Positions 1 to 8,157 of a stretch of DNA of 64,000 nucleotides are shown here, one piece after another. Under the pieces are notes generated by a model. That model saw only the letters and a program-made list of their open reading frames with translations. It was not told where the DNA came from and did not search any database. Position 1 is the first letter of the stretch; every line of letters starts with the position of its first letter. The translations under genes were made by a program, and so were the position numbers. This DNA comes from Defluviitaleaceae bacterium. Its GTDB lineage: Bacteria > Bacillota > Clostridia > Lachnospirales > WQUN01. Where the stretch lies: positions 1 to 64,000 of the forward strand of contig WQVD01000004.1 of NCBI GenBank assembly GCA_009781755.1, given 5' to 3'.

Positions 1-130
1 AAAGTGAACGCCGCCAGCCTATAACTCGGCTCTAATCGCAACCCACGGTTGACAAAATGCCAACCCCAATAGGTAGCATCGAAAGGACAAAACCCGTATG
101 CTAAAGCCCACCCCCAAGGAGGCACCCACC

Positions 131-733
131 ATGTACCTAGGGCAAAGGCTCCAAACCCTACGCATCAAGCAACACTTATCGCAAGAAGCTCTTGCCGAGC
201 AATTGGGCGTAACCCGCCAATCCATTTCCAAATGGGAACTTGGCACCGCGCAGCCCGACACCGAGAAAATCATCCGCTTATGCCAATTATTTGGCGTGAC
301 TACGGATTGGTTATTATTACAAAGGGGAACGATGCACGCCAAGCCAAGCAAGCACGCGCTACGTTTCGGCATGTACTTAATCACCAAACACTTCTCTAAA
401 TCCGTGGATTTTTATGAAAAATTATTGGACATGCGTGCATCCATCCTGGGGCCCAATCGCTTCGCTCAATTCTTCATCGACGGCATTTGCCTATCCATCA
501 TGAACGAAGGCCACTTGCCCGGCCACGATTACACCGGCTGCGGCGATCATAAATTCGCTTTCAATTTTTGGACGCATGACCTAGCTGCTGAGCACGGTCG
601 TATCGCGGCCTTGGACATTGGCCGCACGACGGCCATCATCCACCCCCACGCGCAATACCGCTTCTTCAACGTCTATGACCCCGATGGGAATGTTATAGAA
701 ATCACTGGAAAATACACATCCAAAGGAGACTAA
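131..733 (+). CDS. HTH (Xre) regulator fused to a VOC/glyoxalase-like domain
   Basis: The N-terminal 65 residues form a Cro/C1-type helix-turn-helix (RLQTLRIKQHLSQEALAEQL, then VTRQSISKWELGTAQPD). From about residue 80 the chain is a vicinal-oxygen-chelate fold of the glyoxalase/bleomycin-resistance class (RFGMYLITKHFSKSVDFYEK; ending YDPDGNVIEITGKY). The family logic suggests a one-component sensor in which the VOC domain binds a small ligand or metal and the HTH binds DNA, but the ligand is unknown. The ATG at 131 is chosen over the in-frame ATG at 98 because AAGGAGG lies just upstream at a normal distance. The next gene starts two bases after the stop, so the two are co-transcribed. Confidence 0.75.
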   Translation: MYLGQRLQTLRIKQHLSQEALAEQLGVTRQSISKWELGTAQPDTEKIIRLCQLFGVTTDWLLLQRGTMHAKPSKHALRFGMYLITKHFSKSVDFYEKLLDMRASILGPNRFAQFFIDGICLSIMNEGHLPGHDYTGCGDHKFAFNFWTHDLAAEHGRIAALDIGRTTAIIHPHAQYRFFNVYDPDGNVIEITGKYTSKGD

Positions 734-735
734 TT

Positions 736-1017
736 ATGTCAAACACGAACCCGCTATGCCAAAGCTGCGCCATGCCCATGGACGCACCCGAAAAATTCGG
801 CCAAGATGCCGACGGAAGCCAAAACGATGACTACTGCTGCCACTGCTGGAAGGCAGGAAAATTCGCTTGCGAGTCCACTTTTGAACAAGCCGTAGAGGAT
901 AATATTCCTTGGTGGAAGGCCGAAGGTGACCAAAGCGACGACGAAGCCCGCACGCGGATACGGGCGTTTTTTCCGACGCTGAAGCGTTGGGCGGCGGCGG
1001 CGCAGGTCAAAGGATAA
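736..1017 (+). CDS. Small zinc-ribbon protein
   Basis: A 93-residue protein with four cysteines in two pairs near the N terminus (CQSCAMPM and later CCHCWKAGKF), typical of the small clostridial putative zinc-ribbon family. The C-terminal half is acidic and helical and ends in an Ala-rich tail. An AAAGGAG Shine-Dalgarno precedes the ATG and overlaps the end of the HTH-VOC gene, so it is probably translated from the same message. No enzymatic function is known for the family; metal binding is inferred from the cysteines. Confidence 0.6.
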   Translation: MSNTNPLCQSCAMPMDAPEKFGQDADGSQNDDYCCHCWKAGKFACESTFEQAVEDNIPWWKAEGDQSDDEARTRIRAFFPTLKRWAAAAQVKG

Positions 1018-1020
1018 AAA

Positions 1021-1359
1021 GTCAAAAGATTAAAACCCTGGGCGCTGCCAAATAAGGCTTTAGCCGGCACCCAGACCCGCGAGGGGGAAGCGTTCCTCTT
1101 CGAGGCCGGGGCGCATTCGCGCCCGCGCTAAACGCCTGCCACTGGCAGGCAGCGCCCCTCGACCCCGCGCTATGCTTCGCGAGGGACGCCGCTTGGCTGG
1201 TACAAATTTTCAGTTGGTCGCAATTTGCGACCAACTGATTTTTTTATACTAGCCATGATTGAGAGGGGGCGACGCCCAAAGCGGGGTCGAGGGGACGCGT
1301 TCCCTCGCGGGTCTGGGTGCCGGCTAAAGCCTTATTTGGCCGCGCCCAGGGTCTTGACC
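1021..1359. repeat. Composite palindromic element, copy 1 (50-bp terminal inverted repeats)
   Basis: This gene-free stretch is one large inverted-repeat element. Positions 1036-1085 and 1302-1351 are inverted copies of each other with one mismatch over 50 bp. The interior is GC-rich, contains further small palindromes, and holds the 27-bp palindrome at 1211-1237. A related element lies at 56981-57224 in opposite orientation, and a 64-bp segment of that one recurs inside dnaE at 63189-63252. There is no transposase; the size and ends resemble a MITE or palindromic repeat element. No promoter for the downstream glycosidase could be made out in it. Confidence 0.8.
1211..1237. repeat. 27-bp palindrome of a dispersed family
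   Basis: A perfect 13-bp inverted repeat around a single central base (arms CAGTTGGTCGCAA and TTGCGACCAACTG), preceded by AAATTTT and followed by seven T, so on RNA it forms a hairpin with a U-tract like an intrinsic terminator. Relatives are at 34864, 41219, 41262, 47691, 53716, 53752 and 57091. Confidence 0.8.
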
Positions 1360-1469
1360 TTCCTCTTTACCGCAACGGCGCGGTTTTGCTTGCTAAATCA
1401 AACATGGCGCTATATCATTACAAATAGATTACAATCAACCCAATGAACAGCACAAATTGGAGGTATGTT

Positions 1470-2474
1470 ATGACTGGCCACCAAAAGCACTATGGATTCA
1501 ACTTTTTGTGGATGTTTGCGCGGTACCGGCCGGAGATGGTGCCTCAGCCGCCTGCTTTAGCGGAGTTGGATTTTTTGGCCAAGCATGGTTTTAATTTTGT
1601 GCGTGTGCCTATGGATTATCGTTTTTGGACGAAGGGTTTTGATTATTTAAACCCGGACGAGCGTGTTTTTGAGGAATTTATTGATCAATATTTGGAGGAA
1701 TGTACGAAGCGCGGGTTGCATATGTGCTTGAACATCCACCGTGCGCCGGGTTATTGCATTAATGGAAATGACTTGGAGAAACATAATTTGTGGGCGGATG
1801 ACGAGGCGCAAAATGCTTTTCAATTCTTGTGGGAATTGTTTGCCAAGCGATACAAGGGTATTGGCAACGATCGATTGAGTTTTGATTTGTTGAATGAACC
1901 GCCCGATATTGGCCAATATGGTTGCGACCGTGCCGTGCATGAGAAGCTTATGCGCAGAATTATAGCGGCCATCCGCGCCATCGACCCCGGACGTGAGATT
2001 GTTTTGGACGGCTTGGAGGGCGGCCACACCGCCATCCCCGAGTTGGCCGATGCGGGCGTGATACACAGCGGGCGCGGTTATACCCCCTTCCCCGTCAGCC
2101 ACCACGGCGCGGAGTGGATCCCTCCCATGGATATGCCCGCTCCCATTTATCCCGGTGAAATGTATGGTACTTATTGGAACCGGCAAGCGCTGGTAGACTT
2201 CTACCAGCCGTGGCGCGAGGTGGAGAAATTGGGCGCGCGTGTGCACATCGGCGAATTTGGCTGCTATAACAAAACACCCAACGACATCGCGCTGCGCTGG
2301 TTCACCGACCTCTTCGACGTGTACCGCGAATTTGGTTGGGGCTATGCGTTGTGGAACTTTGTGGGCAACTTCGGCATCATCGACCACGGCCGCGCAGGCG
2401 CACGGTTTGAGAAAATCGACGGCTTCAATGTAGACCGCGATTTGTTTGACTTGATGGTGAATAATAAAGTATGA
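1470..2474 (+). CDS. Glycoside hydrolase family 5 (cellulase-like) enzyme
   Basis: The protein has the (beta/alpha)8 GH5 layout: an early GFNFVRVPMDY strand, an FDLLNEPP motif carrying the proposed acid/base glutamate at about residue 143, and a late HIGEFGCYN motif carrying the nucleophile glutamate at about residue 262. It should be a retaining beta-glycosidase acting on a beta-glucan or mannan; the substrate cannot be told from sequence. There is no signal peptide, so it probably works in the cytoplasm on imported oligosaccharides. The ATG at 1470 is preferred over 1443 because GGAGG sits six bases ahead of it. The stop overlaps the start of the next gene (ATGA). Confidence 0.85.
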   Translation: MTGHQKHYGFNFLWMFARYRPEMVPQPPALAELDFLAKHGFNFVRVPMDYRFWTKGFDYLNPDERVFEEFIDQYLEECTKRGLHMCLNIHRAPGYCINGNDLEKHNLWADDEAQNAFQFLWELFAKRYKGIGNDRLSFDLLNEPPDIGQYGCDRAVHEKLMRRIIAAIRAIDPGREIVLDGLEGGHTAIPELADAGVIHSGRGYTPFPVSHHGAEWIPPMDMPAPIYPGEMYGTYWNRQALVDFYQPWREVEKLGARVHIGEFGCYNKTPNDIALRWFTDLFDVYREFGWGYALWNFVGNFGIIDHGRAGARFEKIDGFNVDRDLFDLMVNNKV

Positions 2475-2962
2475 ATTGGCGCGATGTGATACTGCTGATT
2501 GCCGGTATTTTTCTTGCCGGAGGAGCGATTTTCTTCTTGACAGGGGCAATCGTGACTTTTCGCGGGCGATCACAACTTTTTTTATTCGGACGCGAATTTT
2601 CCGCCAATCCCGAATTATTTAATGAGCGTAAGTATCTGCGCTACGGTGCATGTATGTATTTAATTTTCGGTACTTATGCTGCTATATTGGCAATTTGTAC
2701 ATTCACGGGCATGCATGTTTTCGAACTTGTTATGCTACCCATTGGATTGTTCGGCTTGGCGTTTTCCTACCCCGAATACAGCCGCCGCTTCCGCAAAGAC
2801 CCGTCCGCACCCATCGAAGTACACTACACCGATTACAGCAAATGGCAGCAACCGCTGGAAAAAGCAAACGATGAAAAAATCCGCAAACGCGGCGTGTTGA
2901 TTGCAGGCACGTTACTTGCCGCGCCATTAATCTTCATGTTGATCGTCATCTTGGTGACCTAA
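2471..2962 (+). CDS. Membrane protein of unknown function
   Basis: A 163-residue protein with four predicted membrane segments: residues 6-28, 60-79, 83-99 and 142-162. A soluble loop lies between segments three and four. I do not recognise the family. It overlaps the glycosidase by four bases and its stop overlaps the ABC exporter start by one base (TAATG), so the three genes form a tightly coupled operon and this protein may be an accessory of the exporter. Confidence 0.6.
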   Translation: MNWRDVILLIAGIFLAGGAIFFLTGAIVTFRGRSQLFLFGREFSANPELFNERKYLRYGACMYLIFGTYAAILAICTFTGMHVFELVMLPIGLFGLAFSYPEYSRRFRKDPSAPIEVHYTDYSKWQQPLEKANDEKIRKRGVLIAGTLLAAPLIFMLIVILVT

Positions 2963-4824
2963 TGCCGCCGCGCAACGCACCACCCGACAACCAAAACACA
3001 CCATCCGCAGCAGGGCGTGGCATGCCTATGCGCGGCGGCGGCAACCGCTTTACCCGCGAGCGCGAACGGCCGCGCAACATGCGCAAGACAATTTTGCGCT
3101 TGCTGTCTTATTTCCGCGAGCAGTGGTACGCGCTGCCCGTTATTTTTATGTTAAGTTTGGGTGCCACAGCGGCTGCGCTGGCGGGGCCTTTTTTCATTGG
3201 CCGCATCATTGATTCCATGGTGTACCCCTACCCCGCGGCGGAAGTTACGCGCTGGGGTTTGTCGATTTTCTTCTTGCTAGTGGTGCTTTATTTTTGGGAT
3301 TCGTGCGCGCAATTTTTGCAAACATGGGTGGTGGCGGGTGCCAGCCAACGGCTCGTGCGCAGTATGCGGCAATACCTTTTCAAGCATTTGCAAAAATTGC
3401 CGATTAAATTCTTCGATTCTTATATGCACGGCGAATTGATGAGCCGCCTGTCCAACGACACGGACAATATTGCGGGCATCTTGGGCATGGCGTTGGTGCA
3501 GATGACTTCTATTACGATCACCGTCACGGGTGTGTTAGCCATGATGCTGTGGTTATCGCCCACCATGACCTTCTTCGCGCTGGTGAGCGTGCCGTTCTTC
3601 TTTGTCGTCAGCAAAACCATTGGGGCGAAAACACGGCGGCATTTCCGCGCCCAGCAGCTCGAACTCGGCCTCTTGAACGCCAAAATCGAAGAAGACATCA
3701 GCGGCATGGCCGTCATCAAGGCCTACGGCTGCGAGCAAAAAAACGTAGACGACTTCGCCCAAATCAACGAACGCCTACGCGCCGCAGGTACGCAAGCACA
3801 AATTTGGTCGGGTTTCATCATGCCGGCTATGAACGTCATCAACAATTTGAGTTTGGCGGTCGTGGCTTTTGCCGGGGCGTGGTTGGCCATTAACGATGCC
3901 ATCACCGTGGGCATCATTGCCACCTTCATCGCCTATGCGCGCCAATTCGGCCGCCCGCTGAACGAACTGGCCGGCACGTACAATCAACTCCAGTCCGCGC
4001 TCGCCAGCACCGAACGCGTTTTTGAAATCCTGGACGTACCCGCAGAACCCCCCGACACGTTAGACGCGACCGAACTCACCCAACCCCGCGGCGATATCCA
4101 ATTCCGCGATGTTACCTTCGGCTACGCCCCCGACAAACCCGTCGTGCAAGACATCACCTTCGACGCACCCGCCGGGTCGGTTATCGCCCTCGTGGGGCCT
4201 ACCGGCGCGGGCAAGACCACCGTGGTCAATCTCATCGCCCGCTTTTATGACATCGATGCGGGCGAAATCATCCTAGACGGCCGCTCCCTAACCGCCTACA
4301 CCCGCAACTCCCTGCGCCGCTCCTTCGGCATCGTCTTGCAAGATGCCTACCTCTTCACCGGTAGCATCCTAGACAATTTGCGCTACTCCAACCCCACCGC
4401 CACCGACGACCAAGTCCGCGAGGCTGCCCGTCTGGTGGGTGCCGACCGATTCATCCGCCAACTGCCCGAAGGCTACCACACCCGCCTAACCGAAAACAGC
4501 CGCAACCTAAGCACCGGCCAACGCCAACTCTTGACCATCACCCGCTGCGTCCTCGCCAACCCCGACATCCTCATCCTGGACGAAGCCACCTCCAACGTAG
4601 ACACCCGCACCGAGGCCAAAATCCAATCCGCCATGAAAATGCTCATGCAAAATCGCACCGCCTTCGTCATCGCCCACCGTCTGCGCACCATCATCAATGC
4701 CGACAAAATATTAGTAGTAGACGGCGGCCGCATTGTAGAACAAGGCAACCACGACCAATTAATAGCACAAAAAGGCGCATACCACCGCATGTTTGACATG
4801 CAAATGCGTGGCATCATGACGTAA
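2962..4824 (+). CDS. ABC exporter, fused permease and ATPase (MsbA/LmrA-like)
   Basis: A 620-residue half-transporter that should work as a homodimer. The N terminus is a basic low-complexity leader of about 40 residues, followed by a six-helix exporter domain and an ATPase domain with Walker A GPTGAGKTTVVN, the signature NLSTGQRQLL, Walker B ILILDEATSNVD and an H-loop in FVIAHRLRTI. The family exports drugs, lipids or peptides; the substrate here is not evident. Translational coupling to the upstream membrane protein and the following histidine kinase hint at peptide or drug export with a sensor, but no precursor peptide is visible. Confidence 0.9.
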   Translation: MPPRNAPPDNQNTPSAAGRGMPMRGGGNRFTRERERPRNMRKTILRLLSYFREQWYALPVIFMLSLGATAAALAGPFFIGRIIDSMVYPYPAAEVTRWGLSIFFLLVVLYFWDSCAQFLQTWVVAGASQRLVRSMRQYLFKHLQKLPIKFFDSYMHGELMSRLSNDTDNIAGILGMALVQMTSITITVTGVLAMMLWLSPTMTFFALVSVPFFFVVSKTIGAKTRRHFRAQQLELGLLNAKIEEDISGMAVIKAYGCEQKNVDDFAQINERLRAAGTQAQIWSGFIMPAMNVINNLSLAVVAFAGAWLAINDAITVGIIATFIAYARQFGRPLNELAGTYNQLQSALASTERVFEILDVPAEPPDTLDATELTQPRGDIQFRDVTFGYAPDKPVVQDITFDAPAGSVIALVGPTGAGKTTVVNLIARFYDIDAGEIILDGRSLTAYTRNSLRRSFGIVLQDAYLFTGSILDNLRYSNPTATDDQVREAARLVGADRFIRQLPEGYHTRLTENSRNLSTGQRQLLTITRCVLANPDILILDEATSNVDTRTEAKIQSAMKMLMQNRTAFVIAHRLRTIINADKILVVDGGRIVEQGNHDQLIAQKGAYHRMFDMQMRGIMT

Positions 4825-4849
4825 TACAAATAGATGACAAGGTGATTTT

Positions 4850-6139
4850 GTGGATACGCTTACAACAGTGGTATTTCTTATTTCAAATTTTGTGGTAATG
4901 CTTGCATACGAACGCGTAATGGGTGTATTTTTTGAAAAACGCAGAACCCCTTTTATTGTAATGGCACTCTCTTATTTGTTTTTATTTACACTAACCAGCA
5001 TTGTTTTTTTGTTGTGGAACATACCATTAATAAGTATTGCTACAAATTATATAACCCTATTTATCATCACGTTAAATTATGAATCATCTATTATAAAAAG
5101 ATTGGCAGCTACATTGGGTACTTCTATCATTGTTATTGTAGCAGAAGCAATTGCGTTCTTTTCCACAGGATTTTATCATGCCAATGTGTTGGATACTGTA
5201 GGTGTTTATAATGCACTTAGCTTTATTTTGTTAGGCGTTTTATCCTATATATTCGCATTATTCTTTCGCAGGCTCAAAAATATCAGGAAAAGCACAACGC
5301 TTTCACCTATATTTTTGATTTTTTATTCAACAATTACAGTTTCAACATTTATTGCAATCATTTTCGCTTGGACATATGCGCCTTGGGTTGTTGGATTAAT
5401 TACTACATTTATAATATTTGGAATCAATATATTTATGTATTACACCTACGATGTACTAGCCGCCGTACACGAAGAAAAATTAAAATCCGCACTCCACACC
5501 CAAGAAAAAGAATACTACTTTACCCAATGCCAACTCATGCAAGAATCCGTTGAGCAAATGAAAATGTATAGACATGATGTAAAATTTCACTTAGCTACGC
5601 TAAATGATTTTGCCATTAAAGATAATGCAGATAACGTAATAAAGTATTTGAACAGTCTATTCGATAACATTGGCAAAAAAGAAATCTACAGCGATACGGG
5701 CAACATCGCTTTTGACAGCATAATCAACTTCAAATTAAAAACTGCCGCAGAGGATAACGTCAAATTAGATATAGACGTATTTGTTCCGCCCAAACCTAAT
5801 ATTGAAATCGCAGACGTTGTAACCATACTTGGCAACCTATTAGACAATGCCATTGATGGTGTTTCAAAAGTAGAAGATAAAATAATCAAGCTTAATATTG
5901 AAGCCAGAAAAGGCAATCTTTTTATTAAAATAGAAAACACCTTTGATGGCCTAGTTAAATATGCAAAAGGAAAAGACGGCGCAACCGAAGCCATCACCAC
6001 ACGCAAGCGCGGCGATAACCACGGCTACGGCCTAAAAAATATCCGTATAGCCGCAGGCAAGTACAACGGCCGTGTGGATATAAGTCATGAAGATAATGTT
6101 TTTTCTGTAGCGGTTTTGCTTTATTTGGACGAGATGTAG
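4850..6139 (+). CDS. GHKL-family sensor histidine kinase (AgrC/ComD-like), orphan
   Basis: The first 200 residues hold about six membrane helices. A cytoplasmic helix leads to the H-box (MYRHDVKFHLATL), then the N-box (ILGNLLDNAIDG) and a G-box (NHGYGLKNIRIA) of the GHKL ATPase. This is the architecture of quorum-sensing kinases that signal to LytTR response regulators. No response regulator or AgrB/AgrD gene is adjacent, so the partner must lie elsewhere. The start codon is GTG with an AAGGTGA motif upstream. Codon use and base composition are visibly more AT-rich than in the ABC exporter before it. Confidence 0.85.
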   Translation: MDTLTTVVFLISNFVVMLAYERVMGVFFEKRRTPFIVMALSYLFLFTLTSIVFLLWNIPLISIATNYITLFIITLNYESSIIKRLAATLGTSIIVIVAEAIAFFSTGFYHANVLDTVGVYNALSFILLGVLSYIFALFFRRLKNIRKSTTLSPIFLIFYSTITVSTFIAIIFAWTYAPWVVGLITTFIIFGINIFMYYTYDVLAAVHEEKLKSALHTQEKEYYFTQCQLMQESVEQMKMYRHDVKFHLATLNDFAIKDNADNVIKYLNSLFDNIGKKEIYSDTGNIAFDSIINFKLKTAAEDNVKLDIDVFVPPKPNIEIADVVTILGNLLDNAIDGVSKVEDKIIKLNIEARKGNLFIKIENTFDGLVKYAKGKDGATEAITTRKRGDNHGYGLKNIRIAAGKYNGRVDISHEDNVFSVAVLLYLDEM

Positions 6140-6185
6140 GAAAAATTCTTAGAACTTGGCACAAACCCCATGCTATACTCCTTTC

Positions 6186-6528
6186 AAGTCATCGGCGTAT
6201 CCTAGACATCCGCACATGTAACACGGCTCTCCCGTCAAACTTATGCAAAAGTCACTGCGTGCATCCCGTAACTCACATGCTTAAGGATCGAATCGTTACC
6301 ACCGGACTACAGACTCACAAAAAACTCTGGCCAGAGAGAGTCAACAACAGGAAGTACTATAATGGGCTGCCCGCCTGAAACCATCGAACAAACATACAAT
6401 CAAATAAAGCCGAAAGCCGCGAGAACATCCGCCGCAACCGGCAAGACAAGAATTAAATCACCCCGCGCACCTCAAATCATGAGAGCGCGTGTATTACCCA
6501 TGCCTCGCGCCGTCAGTGCGGGGTTTTT
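6186..6528 (+). ncRNA. Possible structured non-coding RNA
   Basis: The 458 bases between the kinase and the next gene hold no convincing coding frame. A TATACT hexamer at 6174-6179 could be a -10 element, and a hairpin with a T-tract at 6503-6528 would end a transcript of about 340 bases. The interior has several short complementary segments, for example TATCC near 6200 with GGATC near 6287. I looked for RNase P, tmRNA and SRP RNA signatures and found none. This is a candidate only; it could equally be a long leader or untranscribed DNA. Confidence 0.3.
6503..6528 (+). terminator. Intrinsic terminator
   Basis: The stem CCTCGC/GCGGGG (one G-U pair) encloses a nine-base loop and is followed by five T. 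It ends whatever is transcribed through the gap after the histidine kinase. Confidence 0.6.
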
Positions 6529-6597
6529 GTTATTGCATTTATTAATAACTGATTATACAATCCATTTAAAATTGGGGGTGCGGAAATTGCTTATTTA

Positions 6598-8073
6598 TTG
6601 TTGCTTATATTTGTATTCATTATTATGCCAGCAATGTTTATACCCTTGTGGTTAGCAGCATCTGCTTTAATCGGTTTATTTACGTGCGCCTTGCGAAACA
6701 ATTATTTTGACGATGACAAAGCATTTTTCATGCTAAGGAAAATCTTCATTACATGCACAACCATTGGTTTACTTTGGATTTTCATTGTGACAGTACATGT
6801 ATTTTCATTTATTAACAGTTACCGCGGTCACTGGATTATACCTAACGGTGGTTTAGTGGTTGTAATTATTATTGCTATTATTTATACAATACGGAACAAG
6901 CCCGTCAATTTTATTAATTTCAAGCCTAACTTGCATATCGGAATGCTTATCGCTTCGATTGGGTATTTATTAATTATAGGTGTACCGCACGGTTGGCTTA
7001 CGCAAGGATTAACAACCACTTGGACAGACACAGTGCGATACACGGAAACAAGCCGATACCAGTATCATGTACATATACGCCGCACATGGCGTACAAATGA
7101 AATAACGCTAGCGATAACCGATACATATACCGATACATATACCGATACAAAACACCCCCTCAATTTACCTTTTGACGAACAATTCGGGCATCGCTTTCCC
7201 GCAAGCCCGACGCGATTTGGATACGAAAATTGGGGATATTTGACCGCAACCAATGATCCCAATGTTTACGTATTCACTACAACGTTATCTTTATTTTACC
7301 GACGCGTTGCGTTTATGATTAATTTTTATACGAACAAAATAACAAGCACCGTACCCGAAGCGCTTGAATTTTTATATCATCCGATTTACAGTACAACCGC
7401 GGACGGCTTATTTGATTATCGCATAGAAATACGGCAACGGGTGAATGAAACCATCGATAATAGCGAGCTTAGGCTACGCATGGTTAATACAAACAACGGC
7501 AACATACATATATTCACCCTCCTGACGGGCAGCACCGCACGGATTCGGGTTAATCAAACGGATCCTAGTGAATTGCATGAATCACTACGGCTCGAACCCA
7601 CAACAACATCACCGCACATTTTCACGGTTATATTGCCCCGAAGGTTTGCGATTTTTGAAATCAATTTAATGGACAATACCATAATTACTCCACAAGAATA
7701 TTTTTACGGCCCTTGGCGCACGACTGCAAAAAATACGCTTGAATATAGGATAGTGGTCGAACCTATCAATTTTGCAGTGCTCAATTTCAACGGCGAAAGT
7801 TTTCATCAGAGCGCATTCCCCAGTGCGCGCGCACGCATACAAATTAGAAATATAACCACAGGAAACATAACTTACACTTGGCTTCCATGGACGGTAAGGC
7901 AACAAATCACCGTTGATGATTTGTTATCGCCCCTTGATTGGCTTTACTTGCATCCCATAGAGGGGTCAGTAAATTACACAGCAGAAATAACCATCCCGGC
8001 AAACAACCAACGCAGAGAACCAATTGTTTTTCAATATACTTTTGATCGGTCAGCCATACGATTCATGCGATAA
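6598..8073 (+). CDS. Membrane-anchored protein of unknown function with a beta-rich extracellular region
   Basis: The first 150 residues contain four hydrophobic segments; the rest (about 340 residues) is polar, rich in Thr, Asn and aromatic residues, and looks like beta-sandwich material facing outside. I do not recognise the family. A perfect triplication of a 12-bp unit near 7117-7150 encodes TDTYTDTYTDT. The start is unclear: TTG at 6598 and ATG at 6625 are in frame, but the only purine-rich site (GGGGGTG at 6573-6579) best fits an ATT codon at 6586. Base composition is AT-rich like the upstream kinase gene. Confidence 0.6.
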   Translation: MLLIFVFIIMPAMFIPLWLAASALIGLFTCALRNNYFDDDKAFFMLRKIFITCTTIGLLWIFIVTVHVFSFINSYRGHWIIPNGGLVVVIIIAIIYTIRNKPVNFINFKPNLHIGMLIASIGYLLIIGVPHGWLTQGLTTTWTDTVRYTETSRYQYHVHIRRTWRTNEITLAITDTYTDTYTDTKHPLNLPFDEQFGHRFPASPTRFGYENWGYLTATNDPNVYVFTTTLSLFYRRVAFMINFYTNKITSTVPEALEFLYHPIYSTTADGLFDYRIEIRQRVNETIDNSELRLRMVNTNNGNIHIFTLLTGSTARIRVNQTDPSELHESLRLEPTTTSPHIFTVILPRRFAIFEINLMDNTIITPQEYFYGPWRTTAKNTLEYRIVVEPINFAVLNFNGESFHQSAFPSARARIQIRNITTGNITYTWLPWTVRQQITVDDLLSPLDWLYLHPIEGSVNYTAEITIPANNQRREPIVFQYTFDRSAIRFMR

Positions 8074-8157
8074 TTTGTAACGCTATCGAAAAGTTTCAGA
8101 TTCACGGAATGAACGTACTTTCAGCGATTTTTCTATGGTAATAAGATACCGTAAATT

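Noticed and set aside
49-79. Promoter TTGACA...TAGCAT before the first gene
   Set aside because: The spacer is 19 bases and the -10 is poor; other choices are equally likely.
6140-6597. RNase P, SRP or tmRNA in the gap
   Set aside because: The conserved core sequences I know for these RNAs are absent on both strands.
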